A stretch of DNA of 64,000 nt from Leucocoprinus leucothites (lineage: Eukaryota; Basidiomycota; Agaricomycetes; Agaricales; Agaricaceae), in contig JAACJO010000023.1 of assembly GCA_013368445.1 (NCBI GenBank), positions 434,001 to 498,000 on the forward strand, given 5' to 3'. The notes beneath the pieces are model-generated. The model saw nothing but the letters and a program-made list of their open reading frames with translations, made no database searches and was not told where the DNA came from. Made by a program: the position numbers and the translations under genes. Shown here piece after piece: positions 33,485-43,599 of the stretch. Position 1 is the first letter of the stretch; the number at the start of each line of letters is the position of its first letter.

Positions 33485-35990
33485 CTAGTCATCATCATCA
33501 GTATCTTCAACATCAGTTTTCAACTCTTCATTGTGATTGGTTTGCATTTGGACTCCACAAACACATCCACTATCAGGCTAAGGTAAAGCAGTCAGAATAC
33601 ATAAATAAAATTACAATGAAAGCATTACTTACAAATACATTGTTCCTCAACTGAAACCCAAGATCCCACTGCAAAGGAACTATTTCATTCTCTCCATTTC
33701 CCAAAATCCAGATATCCTCAGTGTTGGTGCACCCTGGAATCAGACACTTGCCCTTTCGAATGATCTTGTCACAAAGTTCAGCTGGGAGCTACAAACACCA
33801 GTCACATATTAAGTGATAATCCCAGGAAATAAACAGTATTGGAAGCTTACACTGTCTGTTACCTCATCACCATTGATCAGCCCCACACCATTGTTACCCA
33901 GCAAACTGAGCATTTTCTGAAATGGGAGCCCTGCAAAAGATATAGTGGTCTGGAAATCAAATGGATGCTCAGGTTCTTGACAAAGCCTCCAAAACCAATC
34001 CAAAATGCGGAGATAGTGGTCAGCATCTGTTATCCCTTCTGGAAGAACAGTACTTGATGGAAACACAATGTGCTCAGAATCTGCAAGTGATATAACACCT
34101 CATTAGAGCAAGAAACACTCGGTGGGTTCAGGAAACACAGTACCTGTACTGCAAGCACAGACTTTATGCAGCCATTCTAAAAGCTCCTGTCGATAATCAA
34201 TCAAGAAGTCACCACAAATACATAGGTCCTTGGACCGCTGGGGATCTTCCATGAAATCAAGAAATGAGGTGTGGTAGAAGTTTATGTGCATGGATTCAAT
34301 ATCAGGGCCTGTGAGCTCCATGACCGACTGGATGGAAGCACAGGCATGACAAAGCTGCTCCACAGAAAGGCAGAGGGCCGTAGCAATAGAAGATGGAAGA
34401 TCAACCAATGTAGAACAAGCCAGGAGAATCTTCTGGACTGTTATCCTGGTCTTTAGCGGAACTCGTCGTATAATGAGGGTATATAAAAAGTCCATCTCCG
34501 CCAAAGGGTTGTTCAGCCCAACCTTCGCAGAGACTTCCTTTACAAATTCAAGCACAATACACAGCTGATCTTTGGGGCCGAGAGAGTTTTCATCTTTGAT
34601 GAAGCGAACAATGGTTGAGACATATATCCAAAGCCCTGCACCACGTTCAACAAGCAGGGCAAGGGCCTCTTCCGATGGCCACCACTCGGGGAGGCCGTGA
34701 TCTTCGCGGATCACCTTGAACTCATCAGTCAGGTAAAGCAGAATCTCGTGATCAATCTCGCGGGATACAGGAAGTTCGATACGAGAAAGAGCGAGAGATA
34801 CGGCAGGGGAGTTCATGGTCCGGATGATAGCGTCTTCAGGGCGGCTGGTGATGAACCAGCGGAAGGGCGTTGTACGTTCGCGAGCGGAAGCCGCGATGAT
34901 CTTAATAATCTCGCACTGCTTTTCCGTTCCACGGCACTCGTCCAGCCCATCGATAATCACAACGCGTTCAGCAAGACCACTCTCTACCGTGTCAACCTGA
35001 CTAAGGGGCTGAACAAGCAGATCCTTAAACTGCTTTGATAGTGACTTCGTTGGGAGAGCAGGATGTTCAATCATGCGCCTGCTGACAATTTCCCCTAATG
35101 AGGGGCATGTGGTAGCGATTTGATATGCGATGGACGTAAATACACGTTGAGGATCGTCACGACCAGTATTGGAGCGAGAGAAGAAGAGGGTAGCAGCGAG
35201 TTTGTTCATGGATTCCAGGGCTTCGGCGCAGCTTTGCGCGACAGCCGACTTGCCAACGCCAAAGGGGCCATGCATCCAGAGGATGGGTTCCCTGCGATCC
35301 GACGTTCCCAGTGCCCAGTTGGTGAAGAGGTCGATATATTCGTTCCGAGTGCCAAGGTGGCATTTCGGTGGTGGGTAGCGAACGCCGGAGTCGTGGAATG
35401 CGTCCGGCATTGAGTGCTCGAGAAGTTCTTTGAGGCCTATTCGTCACATGGGATGAGTGGGCGAGCTCAATGGGACCGTGAAGCTCACCAGAGCCTGCAT
35501 GAGAGGATTCGTTGAATTGGGGATAGTTGAGGATAAAATCATGCGCGTTGGGGAATGTTCCATGTACACGAAAATGCTGCGGAAGTGTTGCAGAGGGAGA
35601 AGTAGGCAACAAGACGGCTGGAGATGAAGCAAGGGAAAGAGGACCAGGAGCTTGGGAAGGGGAAGGCGAGGGAGTAGGTGCTGGAGTAGAGGGCTCAACA
35701 TCAAGCAGTGCAGGAGTAGGAGTCGCAGAAGTAGGAGGCACCGGTGGGGGTGTAGGAGACACCGGTGGGGGTGTAGGAGGCACCGGTGGGGATGTAGGAG
35801 GCGCAGTGGTAGCTGGTTGAGAGAGTGAAGGGGTATCTTGAGTGGTCAATGGCATAGGAGGTCGTTGAGGCGCAGATGTACAAGCTTGACTCGCAGCGCT
35901 ATCGGGACCCGCCGCTGGACGAGATGGATCAAAGAATCGCTTAAAGAAATGAGTGAGCTTGACGAAAAAGTTGCGAACGCGCCGGGACAT
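33485..35990 (-). CDS. NACHT NLR-like protein 1
   Basis: STAND NTPase likely acting in intracellular sensing. N-terminus MSRRVRNFFVKLTHFFKRFF is short, basic and amphipathic, followed by about 120 residues of Pro/Ser/Thr-rich linker that includes a 21 bp tandem repeat. After an intron (about 35490-35437) comes GLKELLEHSMPDAFHDSGVR and PPPKCHLGTRNEYI, the usual lead-in. Walker A is MHGPFGVGKSAVAQSC; Walker B is RVVIIDGLDECRGTEKQ; the next strand is FRWFITSRPEDAI. A helical region with FYHTSFLDFMEDPQRS follows. Three further introns near 34140-34080, 33840-33790 and 33630-33580 lead to short C-terminal exons ending EELKTDVEDTDDDD, with the stop at 33485-33487. No WD40, ankyrin or TPR repeats were seen at the end, so the ligand-sensing part is unlike classic NLRs or missing. 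Confidence 0.85.
35731..35793 (-). repeat. 21 bp tandem repeat (three units) in the NLR1 linker
   Basis: Units resemble GTAGGAGGCACCGGTGGGGG plus one base and encode the heptad TPPPVPP/SPTPPPV in the proline-rich linker. In-frame unit length allows copy-number change without a frameshift. Confidence 0.7.
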
Positions 35991-36370
35991 TGTGGGTAGA
36001 TAAGAATACGGGACACGATTCGCAGTAGGAGGTCAGAAGGGGGATAACAAGAGCTGGGGAACGAAAGCGAATATTATGCAGGGGCTCCAAGATAGAGCAT
36101 CCACGTGATGCACCGCCTGATATTAGACGCCCTAAGATGACGTCTTGTACTCCTACTTTTAAGTTTAAGTGGATGAACTGGGCGCAGCAGATCTAATTCC
36201 TGTGCTCGGTGTTCGTCACTTCCAATCATCATAAATATTACAGCTATAGCGCGCTACAGCTACTGAGCTCGCGAAACAAAATTCCCTGGCCTGTCCTCCA
36301 TCACTACAATCAGCGCGAGTCGTAGTTATACATTGACAATCGTCGAGAATCTACCCACCTCAAGCTCAAT
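35991..36370. other. NLR1 promoter region
   Basis: No gene. CCACGTGATG at about 36101-36110 lies some 110 bp upstream of the NLR1 start and belongs to the recurrent TCA(C/T)GTGA-like motifs in this window. The 3' end of the next minus-strand gene abuts at 36371. Confidence 0.45.
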
Positions 36371-37582
36371 TCATTTTATTTCTCTTCTTGCGTTGATTTC
36401 GCCACTCCGTTTCTCCGTGGACAGAGAAACGTTTCCGAAGTCGTCCTGGTCCATCATTTCCTCCTTCTCATCCCTAGCTCCTTCCTCGTACATTTGAGCT
36501 TCGACATCGTCATTGTAATCGGATGAAGCGGATTCCATCAAGTCTCTCTTTCGCCTCTGTTTCTCGCTCTGCCTTTGTCTCTGCTTTTGTCTCTGCTTTT
36601 GCCTTTTCCACTGCATCTGGATTTGCCTCCTGTAAAGCAGTCTCTCTCTGACCCTCATACCCTCCCTCTCCTTCTCGCGTCTCTCTTTTGCCTTGATCGC
36701 CTCCTTATCCTCTCTCTCTCCCTCAATCCAGGCTTGGTGTGCTCCTATCAGTGAGGGTACCAGTAGAAACATGGTAAGAGTTTGTCCAAAGGTCCACTGA
36801 GACTCTCCTGGCTGTACGAAAGCCATTCCCTTACGGATCATAATCTCCGTATCAGCAATGATAGCCACGTCGACAGCAGAGAGAACAATGATAAAAATGA
36901 AGGTGTATGGTGACCTTGGGAGAGAGAACAACTTCAAGAGCGGACGAATAATCAACAGAATGAAACCCGCCAGCCCAAACATAACCATTAGAACACCGCC
37001 GGCGAACCCGACACAGTGAAGGGAGATGAAGGCTTTACGGGCTGCTGGATCCGTAAGCAGAATATTATGGCCGAGAATGCGTAAAGGAACAGGCAGTCGA
37101 GGTGCACACTGAGCTTTGGAGCCGAATGTGTCCACCGTCGCCCAAAACCAGATACCAAATGCATTAAGGAGGGTTAATTGAACGAGCGAAAACCATATGA
37201 CTAGAACACAACTTTTAATTTCTCTCCACCGGAAATCGTCATCTGCCATCCGTTTGACAAGCAAGACTAGATGCAAGATGGTGCCTGTAAGGTTGACCCA
37301 GCCAATGTTGAGGATGATGATCGCATGATAGGTGCTCATCCCGTATGTTTTAGCTTGTATTGTTGCCGATAATAATAAAGCAAATCCGGTGAGGATAATG
37401 GCGCTTGTTTGTGTCCATCCTGTACTGGCTTCCGTTCGTGAGATTCTGCCATCTCTCAGTGCAAAAAGAGTGACCGCGAAACTCGTGAAAACCTGGACAT
37501 AGATGCCGACACGAATCCCAATACCAGCGACGTCAGGGTTGGCTGGTATGCAGTTTGGGATGAGTTGGGCAATGTCTGACAT
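36371..37582 (-). CDS. Seven-transmembrane-like protein with long charged tail (403 aa)
   Basis: Hydrophobic segments at about residues 25-45 (RVGIYVQVFTSFAVTLFAL), 58-75, 85-108, 125-150, 190-215 (CVGFAGGVLMVMFGLAGFIL), 225-245 (YTFIFIIVLSAVDVAIIADT) and 265-285. This suggests a seven-pass plasma-membrane protein with an extracellular N-terminus. The cytoplasmic tail is a Lys/Arg/Gln-rich coiled-coil region (RQKQRQRQSEKQRRKR) followed by an acidic end. No catalytic motif is visible. Similar uncharacterised proteins are common in mushrooms, and a receptor or sensor role is possible. Single exon; the start at 37582 (MSDIAQLIPNCIPANPDVAG) is well placed. Confidence 0.7.
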   Translation of the reverse strand: MSDIAQLIPNCIPANPDVAGIGIRVGIYVQVFTSFAVTLFALRDGRISRTEASTGWTQTSAIILTGFALLLSATIQAKTYGMSTYHAIIILNIGWVNLTGTILHLVLLVKRMADDDFRWREIKSCVLVIWFSLVQLTLLNAFGIWFWATVDTFGSKAQCAPRLPVPLRILGHNILLTDPAARKAFISLHCVGFAGGVLMVMFGLAGFILLIIRPLLKLFSLPRSPYTFIFIIVLSAVDVAIIADTEIMIRKGMAFVQPGESQWTFGQTLTMFLLVPSLIGAHQAWIEGEREDKEAIKAKERREKEREGMRVRERLLYRRQIQMQWKRQKQRQKQRQRQSEKQRRKRDLMESASSDYNDDVEAQMYEEGARDEKEEMMDQDDFGNVSLSTEKRSGEINARREIK

Positions 37583-37989
37583 CTAAATCTCGTTGAAGCA
37601 AATAAGGAGAAAGACTCAAAGCCAAATGTTCTGGGGAAGGACATACTTGTTGAAGGGTGGAAGGAAATGCGGTCTCTGATGGGAATAACACGCGAGCGAA
37701 CTTCATTAGAAGGGGAAATTATATATATATATATCATATCTGCGAGGAAACAACGAGGAAGCAGTGAGGCGATTATACATAAATAACTTGACTACATAGG
37801 TAATCTGGGAGATAGCCGCGGCACAAATCCTTCTAGAATGTTGTTATGAAGGTTCTTTAAACTTATCATACGTACTTGTGAGCAGCTGGGTCAAGAGATA
37901 TCAATTTGCCAGAGCTACCAATGAGGTAGATATACATAGCTCGAGTGGTTGAATGTTAGCTATCTCAGCAATACTCAATACATACATAG

Positions 37990-37997
37990 TGACGTCA
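37990..37997. promoter_or_regulatory. TGACGTCA palindrome (CRE-like) upstream of NAXE
   Basis: Perfect 8 bp ATF/CREB-type palindrome about 63 bp upstream of the NAXE start codon, between divergently transcribed genes. Function inferred only from the motif. Confidence 0.4.
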
Positions 37998-38059
37998 CCG
38001 GAGAAGTAGAAGGGAACTCTACGCACGCTCAAACCTTGACTTCAAACCCAACGTTGATT

Positions 38060-39185
38060 ATGGCCATGCGATACCTCACAGCACGTTTAGCACAACAGGT
38101 TCAGACTACAACCGTATGAAGATACACGCAGCTCGGCTAATCCACAAATGTTCTGCAGATCGACGAGGAGTTGATGAGCGCCTCGGGTGCATTCAGCATT
38201 GATCAAGTTTGTGTCCTGCGCAGATTGATGGCGTATTACTCATGGGATTTTTCTCTTCATCGTATAGTTGATGGAACTAGCGGGTCTGGCTTGCGCGCAG
38301 ACCCTTGCGACGGTGTATAATAGGGAGAAGTATCCCCGTGTTTTGGTATGCTGTGGACCTGGAAATCAAGGTATTGTATCATTCTCCTCTGGAGCAGACA
38401 TGCAGTTGACCTCGCGGTTATGTAGGAGGAGATGGTCTCGTCGCTGCTCGTCATCTAGGTCTTGCCATTCATTGCCATTCGTGAACGTCATCTACTGACT
38501 ACTTGAAGGGATGTTTGGTTATAAGCCAACTGTCTATCTACCGAAGGTGTGTTAATTTGGTATCGAGTTGCTCCATCGATCCACAAACCTTCACGTAGCC
38601 AGGTTCAAAAGACATTTACAAGGTACGTTCCCTGAAATTTCCCGCCTACTAATGTGATGGCTCACGAGTGTCAACAGCGATTAGCAACTCAGTGCCAAAA
38701 CATGTCAATTCCAATCCTCACGCCCTCTCAAGCAACAGACGTTTCCCCTCTGAAGCAAGCCCTCTCCCAATCTGACGTCATCCTCGACGCCATCTTCGGT
38801 TTCTCATTCCATCCACCTGTCAGAGCACCCTTCGACGCCGTTCTTCCTCTTGTCACACAATCCAAGCTACCTATCGTGTCAGTAGACATTCCTAGTGGGT
38901 GGGATGTAGAAAAGGGTGATGAGTTTGGCGTTGGGTTGCAGCCGGATGTGCTTGTCAGTTTGACTGCACCGAAGCTGGGTGTGAAATCATTTAAGGGGAG
39001 GCATTTCCTCGGTGGGAGGTTCATTCCGAAGTACGTGTTGGTTCGAGTTCCGTTTGGGTACCGAAGGCTGAACGTGTTATCATACTAGGGCGTTGGATGA
39101 GAAGTTTGGGTTGAATTTACCTGAGTATCCTGGGTTTTCGCAGATTGTTGAGCTGCCCTCCGAGGGCGAGAGTCAGAAATTGTAA
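38060..39185 (+). CDS. NAXE: NAD(P)HX epimerase (YjeF N-terminal domain)
   Basis: Metabolite-repair enzyme that interconverts R- and S-NAD(P)HX so that the dehydratase can restore NAD(P)H. Seven small exons: MAMRYLTARLAQQ; IDEELMSASGAFSIDQ; LMELAGLACAQTLATVYN with VLVCCGPGNQG; GDGLVAARHL; MFGYKPTVYLPK; PGSKDIYK; and a long exon with DVILDAIFGFSFH, VSVDIPSGWDVE and LVSLTAPKLGVKSFKGRHFL. The last short exon ends VELPSEGESQKL. GxGNxGGDGLVAARHL and DxxFG(F)SF are the family hallmarks. All introns are 50-60 nt GT-AG. Length (about 250 aa) fits the epimerase alone, without the fused kinase/dehydratase domain found in bacteria. Intact and probably functional. Confidence 0.92.
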
Positions 39186-39498
39186 AATAGGATGCACGAT
39201 GTTATTTGTTTAGAATATAGTCATGTGTTTACGTCGGACCATGATCAACCTGCTATGCGTGAGCAGACCCATCTCTTATTCGACCGGATCCAATCTAGCC
39301 CGTTTATATCCACCCAGGGATTTATAAACCCCCGGCGCACCATCCCTAATCAACATTCATAATCATAATCATATTCCGTATGTCTTCCGAGAGTCACACA
39401 TGCGATAAAAACCCACTCACATCTGTGATCCGCTCCTCCAGGTCCTTATCACCGTTGCTTTTGTTGATTCGCCTAGCACCTTGGATACGCCTTTCTCC

Positions 39499-42496
39499 AT
39501 GGCAGTGAAGGAAGTGCCAGACCGTTCTATTCGCATCTGCGCAGACCGAGGAGGAACATTTTGTGATGTTCATGCGTGCGTATTTCGTATTGGTGTTCTC
39601 AGATCAATACAGGCGCTTAATTGACATCATCCCGCCGGTTTGTCTTCGTTTGGGTTCTTGCAGATCGTACCCTGATCCAGAGAATCCCAGCGAACGAAAG
39701 GAACTCGTGGTCAAACTCTGTACGTTCTCTAACCCTTGTTCGTTGGCTGGTGTAGACTGAAGGTTTTGTGTAGTATCGCAGGATACCGCAAATTACAAGG
39801 ATGCTCCGACAGAGGGCATTCGTCGCGTTCTTGAGATCGTGACTGGAGAGAAGATTCCTCGTGGAAGTGTCCTCAGCACGGACAAAATCGGTCCGTTGGT
39901 TGTTCACCTCTACTCTCGTCGTTCGTCCTCAAATTTTCTCCTCTGACAGATTATATTCGTCTTTCGACTACAGTCGCCACCAATGCCCTACTCGAGCGTA
40001 AAGGCCACAAACACGCTCTCCTGATCACGAAGGGCTTCAAAGACCTTCTACTCATAGGAAACCAGTCTCGTCCCCGAATCTTCGATCTGAACATTCGCCG
40101 TCCGGCTCCGCTCTACTCCAAGGTTGTCGAGGTGGATGAACGAGTAACACTCGTTGGGTATACCTCTGACCCGAAAGCGGAAGATCATGAAGTCAAGTTT
40201 GATGCAGATGGAAACATTACGAGAGGGTACAGAGGTAAAGGATGGGATGGTGTTGGAGATGCTGAGGGACCTGGGGAGGTCGTTCGAGGCCTTAGTGGAG
40301 AGGCTGTCAGGATTATGAAACAGCCTGGTGAGCTCATTTCCAGGTTTATTCAGGGAACGAGATATTGAATTTTCGACACCCCTCCTAGACTCAAAGGAAG
40401 TAGAGAAAGATTTGCGGGAGCTCTACGACGAAGGTTATCGCTCTCTCGCAATCGTCCTCGTCCACTCATACACATACCCTAAACATGAAAACATAATCGG
40501 ATCTCTCGCTCGCTCTATAGGCTTCACACATGTATCCGAATCAGCATCGCTGCTTCCTATGATCAAGATGGTCCCTCGAGGAGTCTCATCCACCGCCGAC
40601 GCGTATCTTACGCCTATCCTCAGAGACTACTTGGACGGTTTCTTTCAAGGATTTGATGAGAAACTCAAGGACGGCAGGCTGCGCAGTCCACGAATCGAGT
40701 TTATGGGTAGCGATGGCGGTTTGGTAGACCTAAATAATTTCTCTGGACTGAAGAGTATTTTGAGTGGTCCCGCGGGTGGTGTTGTGGGCTATGCTTTGAC
40801 GAGCTGGGACGAGAAATTGAAGCAGCCAATTATCGGGTATGTTCACCCCTGCCTTGTCTTTGCTGATACGCTGGCTGACCTTTGATTCAGGTTGGACGTT
40901 GGTGGAACGTCAACGGATGTGTCGAGGTTCGATGGACGATATGAAATCGTCTATGAAACTACAACAGCCGGCGTAACAATCCAGTCTCCTCAACTGGATA
41001 TCAACACTGTCGCCGCTGGTGGTGGATCTTGTCTCACCTTCCGCAATGGTTTATTCCTTGCTGGACCAGAGAGTGCTGGCGCGCAACCAGGCCCTGCGTG
41101 TTATAGGTAGGACTACACATGCATATACGCACTCCGAATGAATTCCTGACTTCTTTGAACTCCAGGAAAGATGGCCCATTGGCAGTGACAGACGCCAACC
41201 TGATGCTTGGCCGTCTCATCCCGGACTATTTCCCGAAAATCTTTGGCAAGTCGGAGAAAGAACCTTTGGACATCGAGGCTTCTCGTGTGTTGTTTGAAAA
41301 GGTTGCGGAGGAGATTAATGCCAGTAACGAGAAAAAGTTGAGTTTGGATGAGATCGTGTATGGGTGAGTGTAACACCCCTCGAAGCTATCAAGTTGTTGA
41401 TAGCAATTGGGTTCAGGTTCATCAAGGTCGCCAATGAGACAATGTGCAGACCGATACGTGCACTGACAGAGGCGAGGGGTCACGCCACCGGCAAACATGT
41501 GTATGTGTACTATGTCCCTCTCCGTGCCACTCTTTTCCTAATTGTTCGTTTAGGCTCGCGAGTTTCGGTGGTGCAGGTGGTCAACATGCTTGTGAAATCG
41601 CACATCTGCTAGGGATCAAAACCATCTTGATTCACCGTTATAGTTCTATCCTCTCCGCTTACGGATTAGCTCTCGCTGACAGGCATGTCCCTTCACCCTT
41701 ACGAGATGTTATCGGCTGACCTTGAACGTAGAGCTTATGAACTCCAAGAACCATCCTCGACGTTTTATACTCCTCAAAACCGTTCTGGCCTCTTGTCGAG
41801 ATTGGACAAGATGACAGCTGATGTTCGCACTGAGCTACAAAAGCAAGGCTTTGAGGATAAGAGGATTCATATTGAGAGGATGTTGAACATGAGGTTTGAG
41901 GGTGTGTTTTGGTCATCTTGTCTCATTACCCAGGTATCTGACTTCATGCATGGATTTATTTAGGAACGGATACGGCGCTGATGGTGCTACCGCACGAAAA
42001 AGACGGGGATGGAAATGAAGACTTTGAAGCTGCCTTTAATAGAGTGTACAAGGCTGAATTTGGCTTCCTGTTGGATACGAAGAGCATCATCGTAGACGAT
42101 GTCAAGGTACGTTTACTACCTCCTCTCATCCATACCACCCGTACCACCCGTTCAATCACCTCTTCCCTTCCCCCTCACTCACTCACTCACTAGGTCCGCG
42201 GCATCGGCAAAACATTCGACTCCCTCGGCGACTCTGTCTACACCGAGCTCAAATCTCTCCGCTCTTCAAACCACGTTTCCCGTATCTCAGCATCTCAAGC
42301 CGATTCGCAGCACAGCGTTTACTTTGATAAAGTTGGAAGGGTGGATGATACACCTGTGTACTTGTTGGATAAGCTGAACGTTGGGGATGAGGTTGTTGGA
42401 CCCGCTGTGGTGATTGATGATACGCAGACGATTGTGCTTGTCCCGGAGTCAACGGCGGTGTTGACGAGTAGGCATTTGTATATTACGTTGGAGTAG
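39499..42496 (+). CDS. 5-oxoprolinase/hydantoinase A-like protein lacking the HyuB half
   Basis: Homolog of ATP-dependent 5-oxoprolinase (glutathione cycle). The N-terminus [21 protein letters not shown] is the phosphate-binding start of the HyuA_N domain. Further hallmarks are [118 protein letters not shown] and [15 protein letters not shown]. The protein stops after [15 protein letters not shown] (TAG 42494-42496), where fungal 5-oxoprolinases normally continue with a roughly 500-residue HyuB domain. One intron (about 41682-41730) appears to be GC-AG (ACAG|GCATGT). The junction near 40330-40356 (MKQP to [10 protein letters not shown]) is unclear: the frame only fits with an implausibly short 16 nt intron, so a frame lesion or an unusual splice is possible. 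Activity is doubtful without HyuB. Confidence 0.8.
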
Positions 42497-42780
42497 GTAT
42501 GTAAAGGCTATTTTTTTGTGCAGTCAGAGTGTACATTGGACTATTTTGCTCTGAATGACAAAGGCTTGGATTACCCAAATCGACTAGAGAGCGCTCTCTA
42601 TCCCGAACATTATGTACATACTGACTTCAGCTTGTCGGACATTCTAGGCCTGGCTTTGACACTGAACGTCACTTCATCCCAGTTGGAATCAACGATTTCA
42701 CCATCCTGCCAGTTCCTGTCCCATGTACCCAGTTCTACCATCCTGCTAGCTCTCTAGCCCGTCTACTTCGTACATCAAGT
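42497..42780. other. Gap where the HyuB half would be expected
   Basis: No HyuB-like coding sequence on either strand. GTATGT follows directly after the stop of the upstream gene, resembling a relic splice donor. Confidence 0.4.
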
Positions 42781-43220
42781 ATGCCGAAAGTCACAGCTAC
42801 TTCGACAGCGACTGGCACTATATTTCGGGTCCAAACCCGCTCTAAAAGAATTATTGGTTACACAACCGAAGTCGACGAGCATGGCCAGAGGAGAAGCGTG
42901 AAATTGATACACAATGGTAGTGGTGTACTCTTGAGAAGAATCAACCAACAGACGAATGAGGTGATTTGGCAGAAGTACCCTGCCAGGAAAAACTCGCCGA
43001 GTGAGTATTGGCCTTGGCGTCTATATGATGTGCTTAAAGTTGAATTTTACTCCTGGACACGATCCCGAAACAAGCAGAGAAGATAGATGCCGCTGGTGAC
43101 AAGGGAGCACCCCAAGTGGGTCCTAGCATTCCGACTGAAAACGCTGCAGAGGAGGGACAAACGTCTCAGGACAAACTCAAAGGCGTTAACTTGGAGGGAG
43201 ACGCTGGAGTTTCTCAGTAA
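42781..43220 (+). CDS. Small two-exon hydrophilic protein of unknown function
   Basis: Exon 1 (42781-43000) starts MPKVTATSTATGTIFRVQTR and reads through EVIWQKYPARKNSP. The intron begins GTGAGT at 43001 and ends near 43074-43077. Exon 2 gives EKIDAAGDKGAPQVGPSIPT and ends NLEGDAGVSQ, stop 43218-43220. About 120 residues, basic at the start and acidic at the end, with no signal peptide or domain I recognise. The acceptor AAGCAG is a NAGNAG site, so two isoforms differing by one residue are possible. Confidence 0.45.
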
Positions 43221-43599
43221 GCCAGTCAGGGACCCAGGGACCAGAAAGACGGGGAATGTCGGGATTTCTGGATTTTTTGTGTTATCTACACTCCATGCTC
43301 ATTTTAGTCATCTCCGGTTGTCTTTTGCTACATAGTCAAGTAGACCAAGAAATGGAGTTTTCAATTATTGCCTAGTATACAAAAAGATGCTAATCATATA
43401 CTCTGTGTCTCGCACTCCGATTTGGAAGAATCCCGGCAGCTCAAATGGTTGAACTGGATGGGCGCAGAAACCGTCATGGACATGAACTCGCTTGATGAAT
43501 CCAATTGGCCCTTTCGCATCCTAGCTTTGGTCTGAAGGATAACTCGGTTGGCTACGATAACGTGAATGGAATTTTGAACTCTATGCATACTCAGAGTAA

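Noticed and set aside
39035..39062. GGTTCGAGTTCC as a tRNA T-arm
   Set aside because: It lies in an intron of the NAXE gene and no cloverleaf can be formed with the surrounding sequence.
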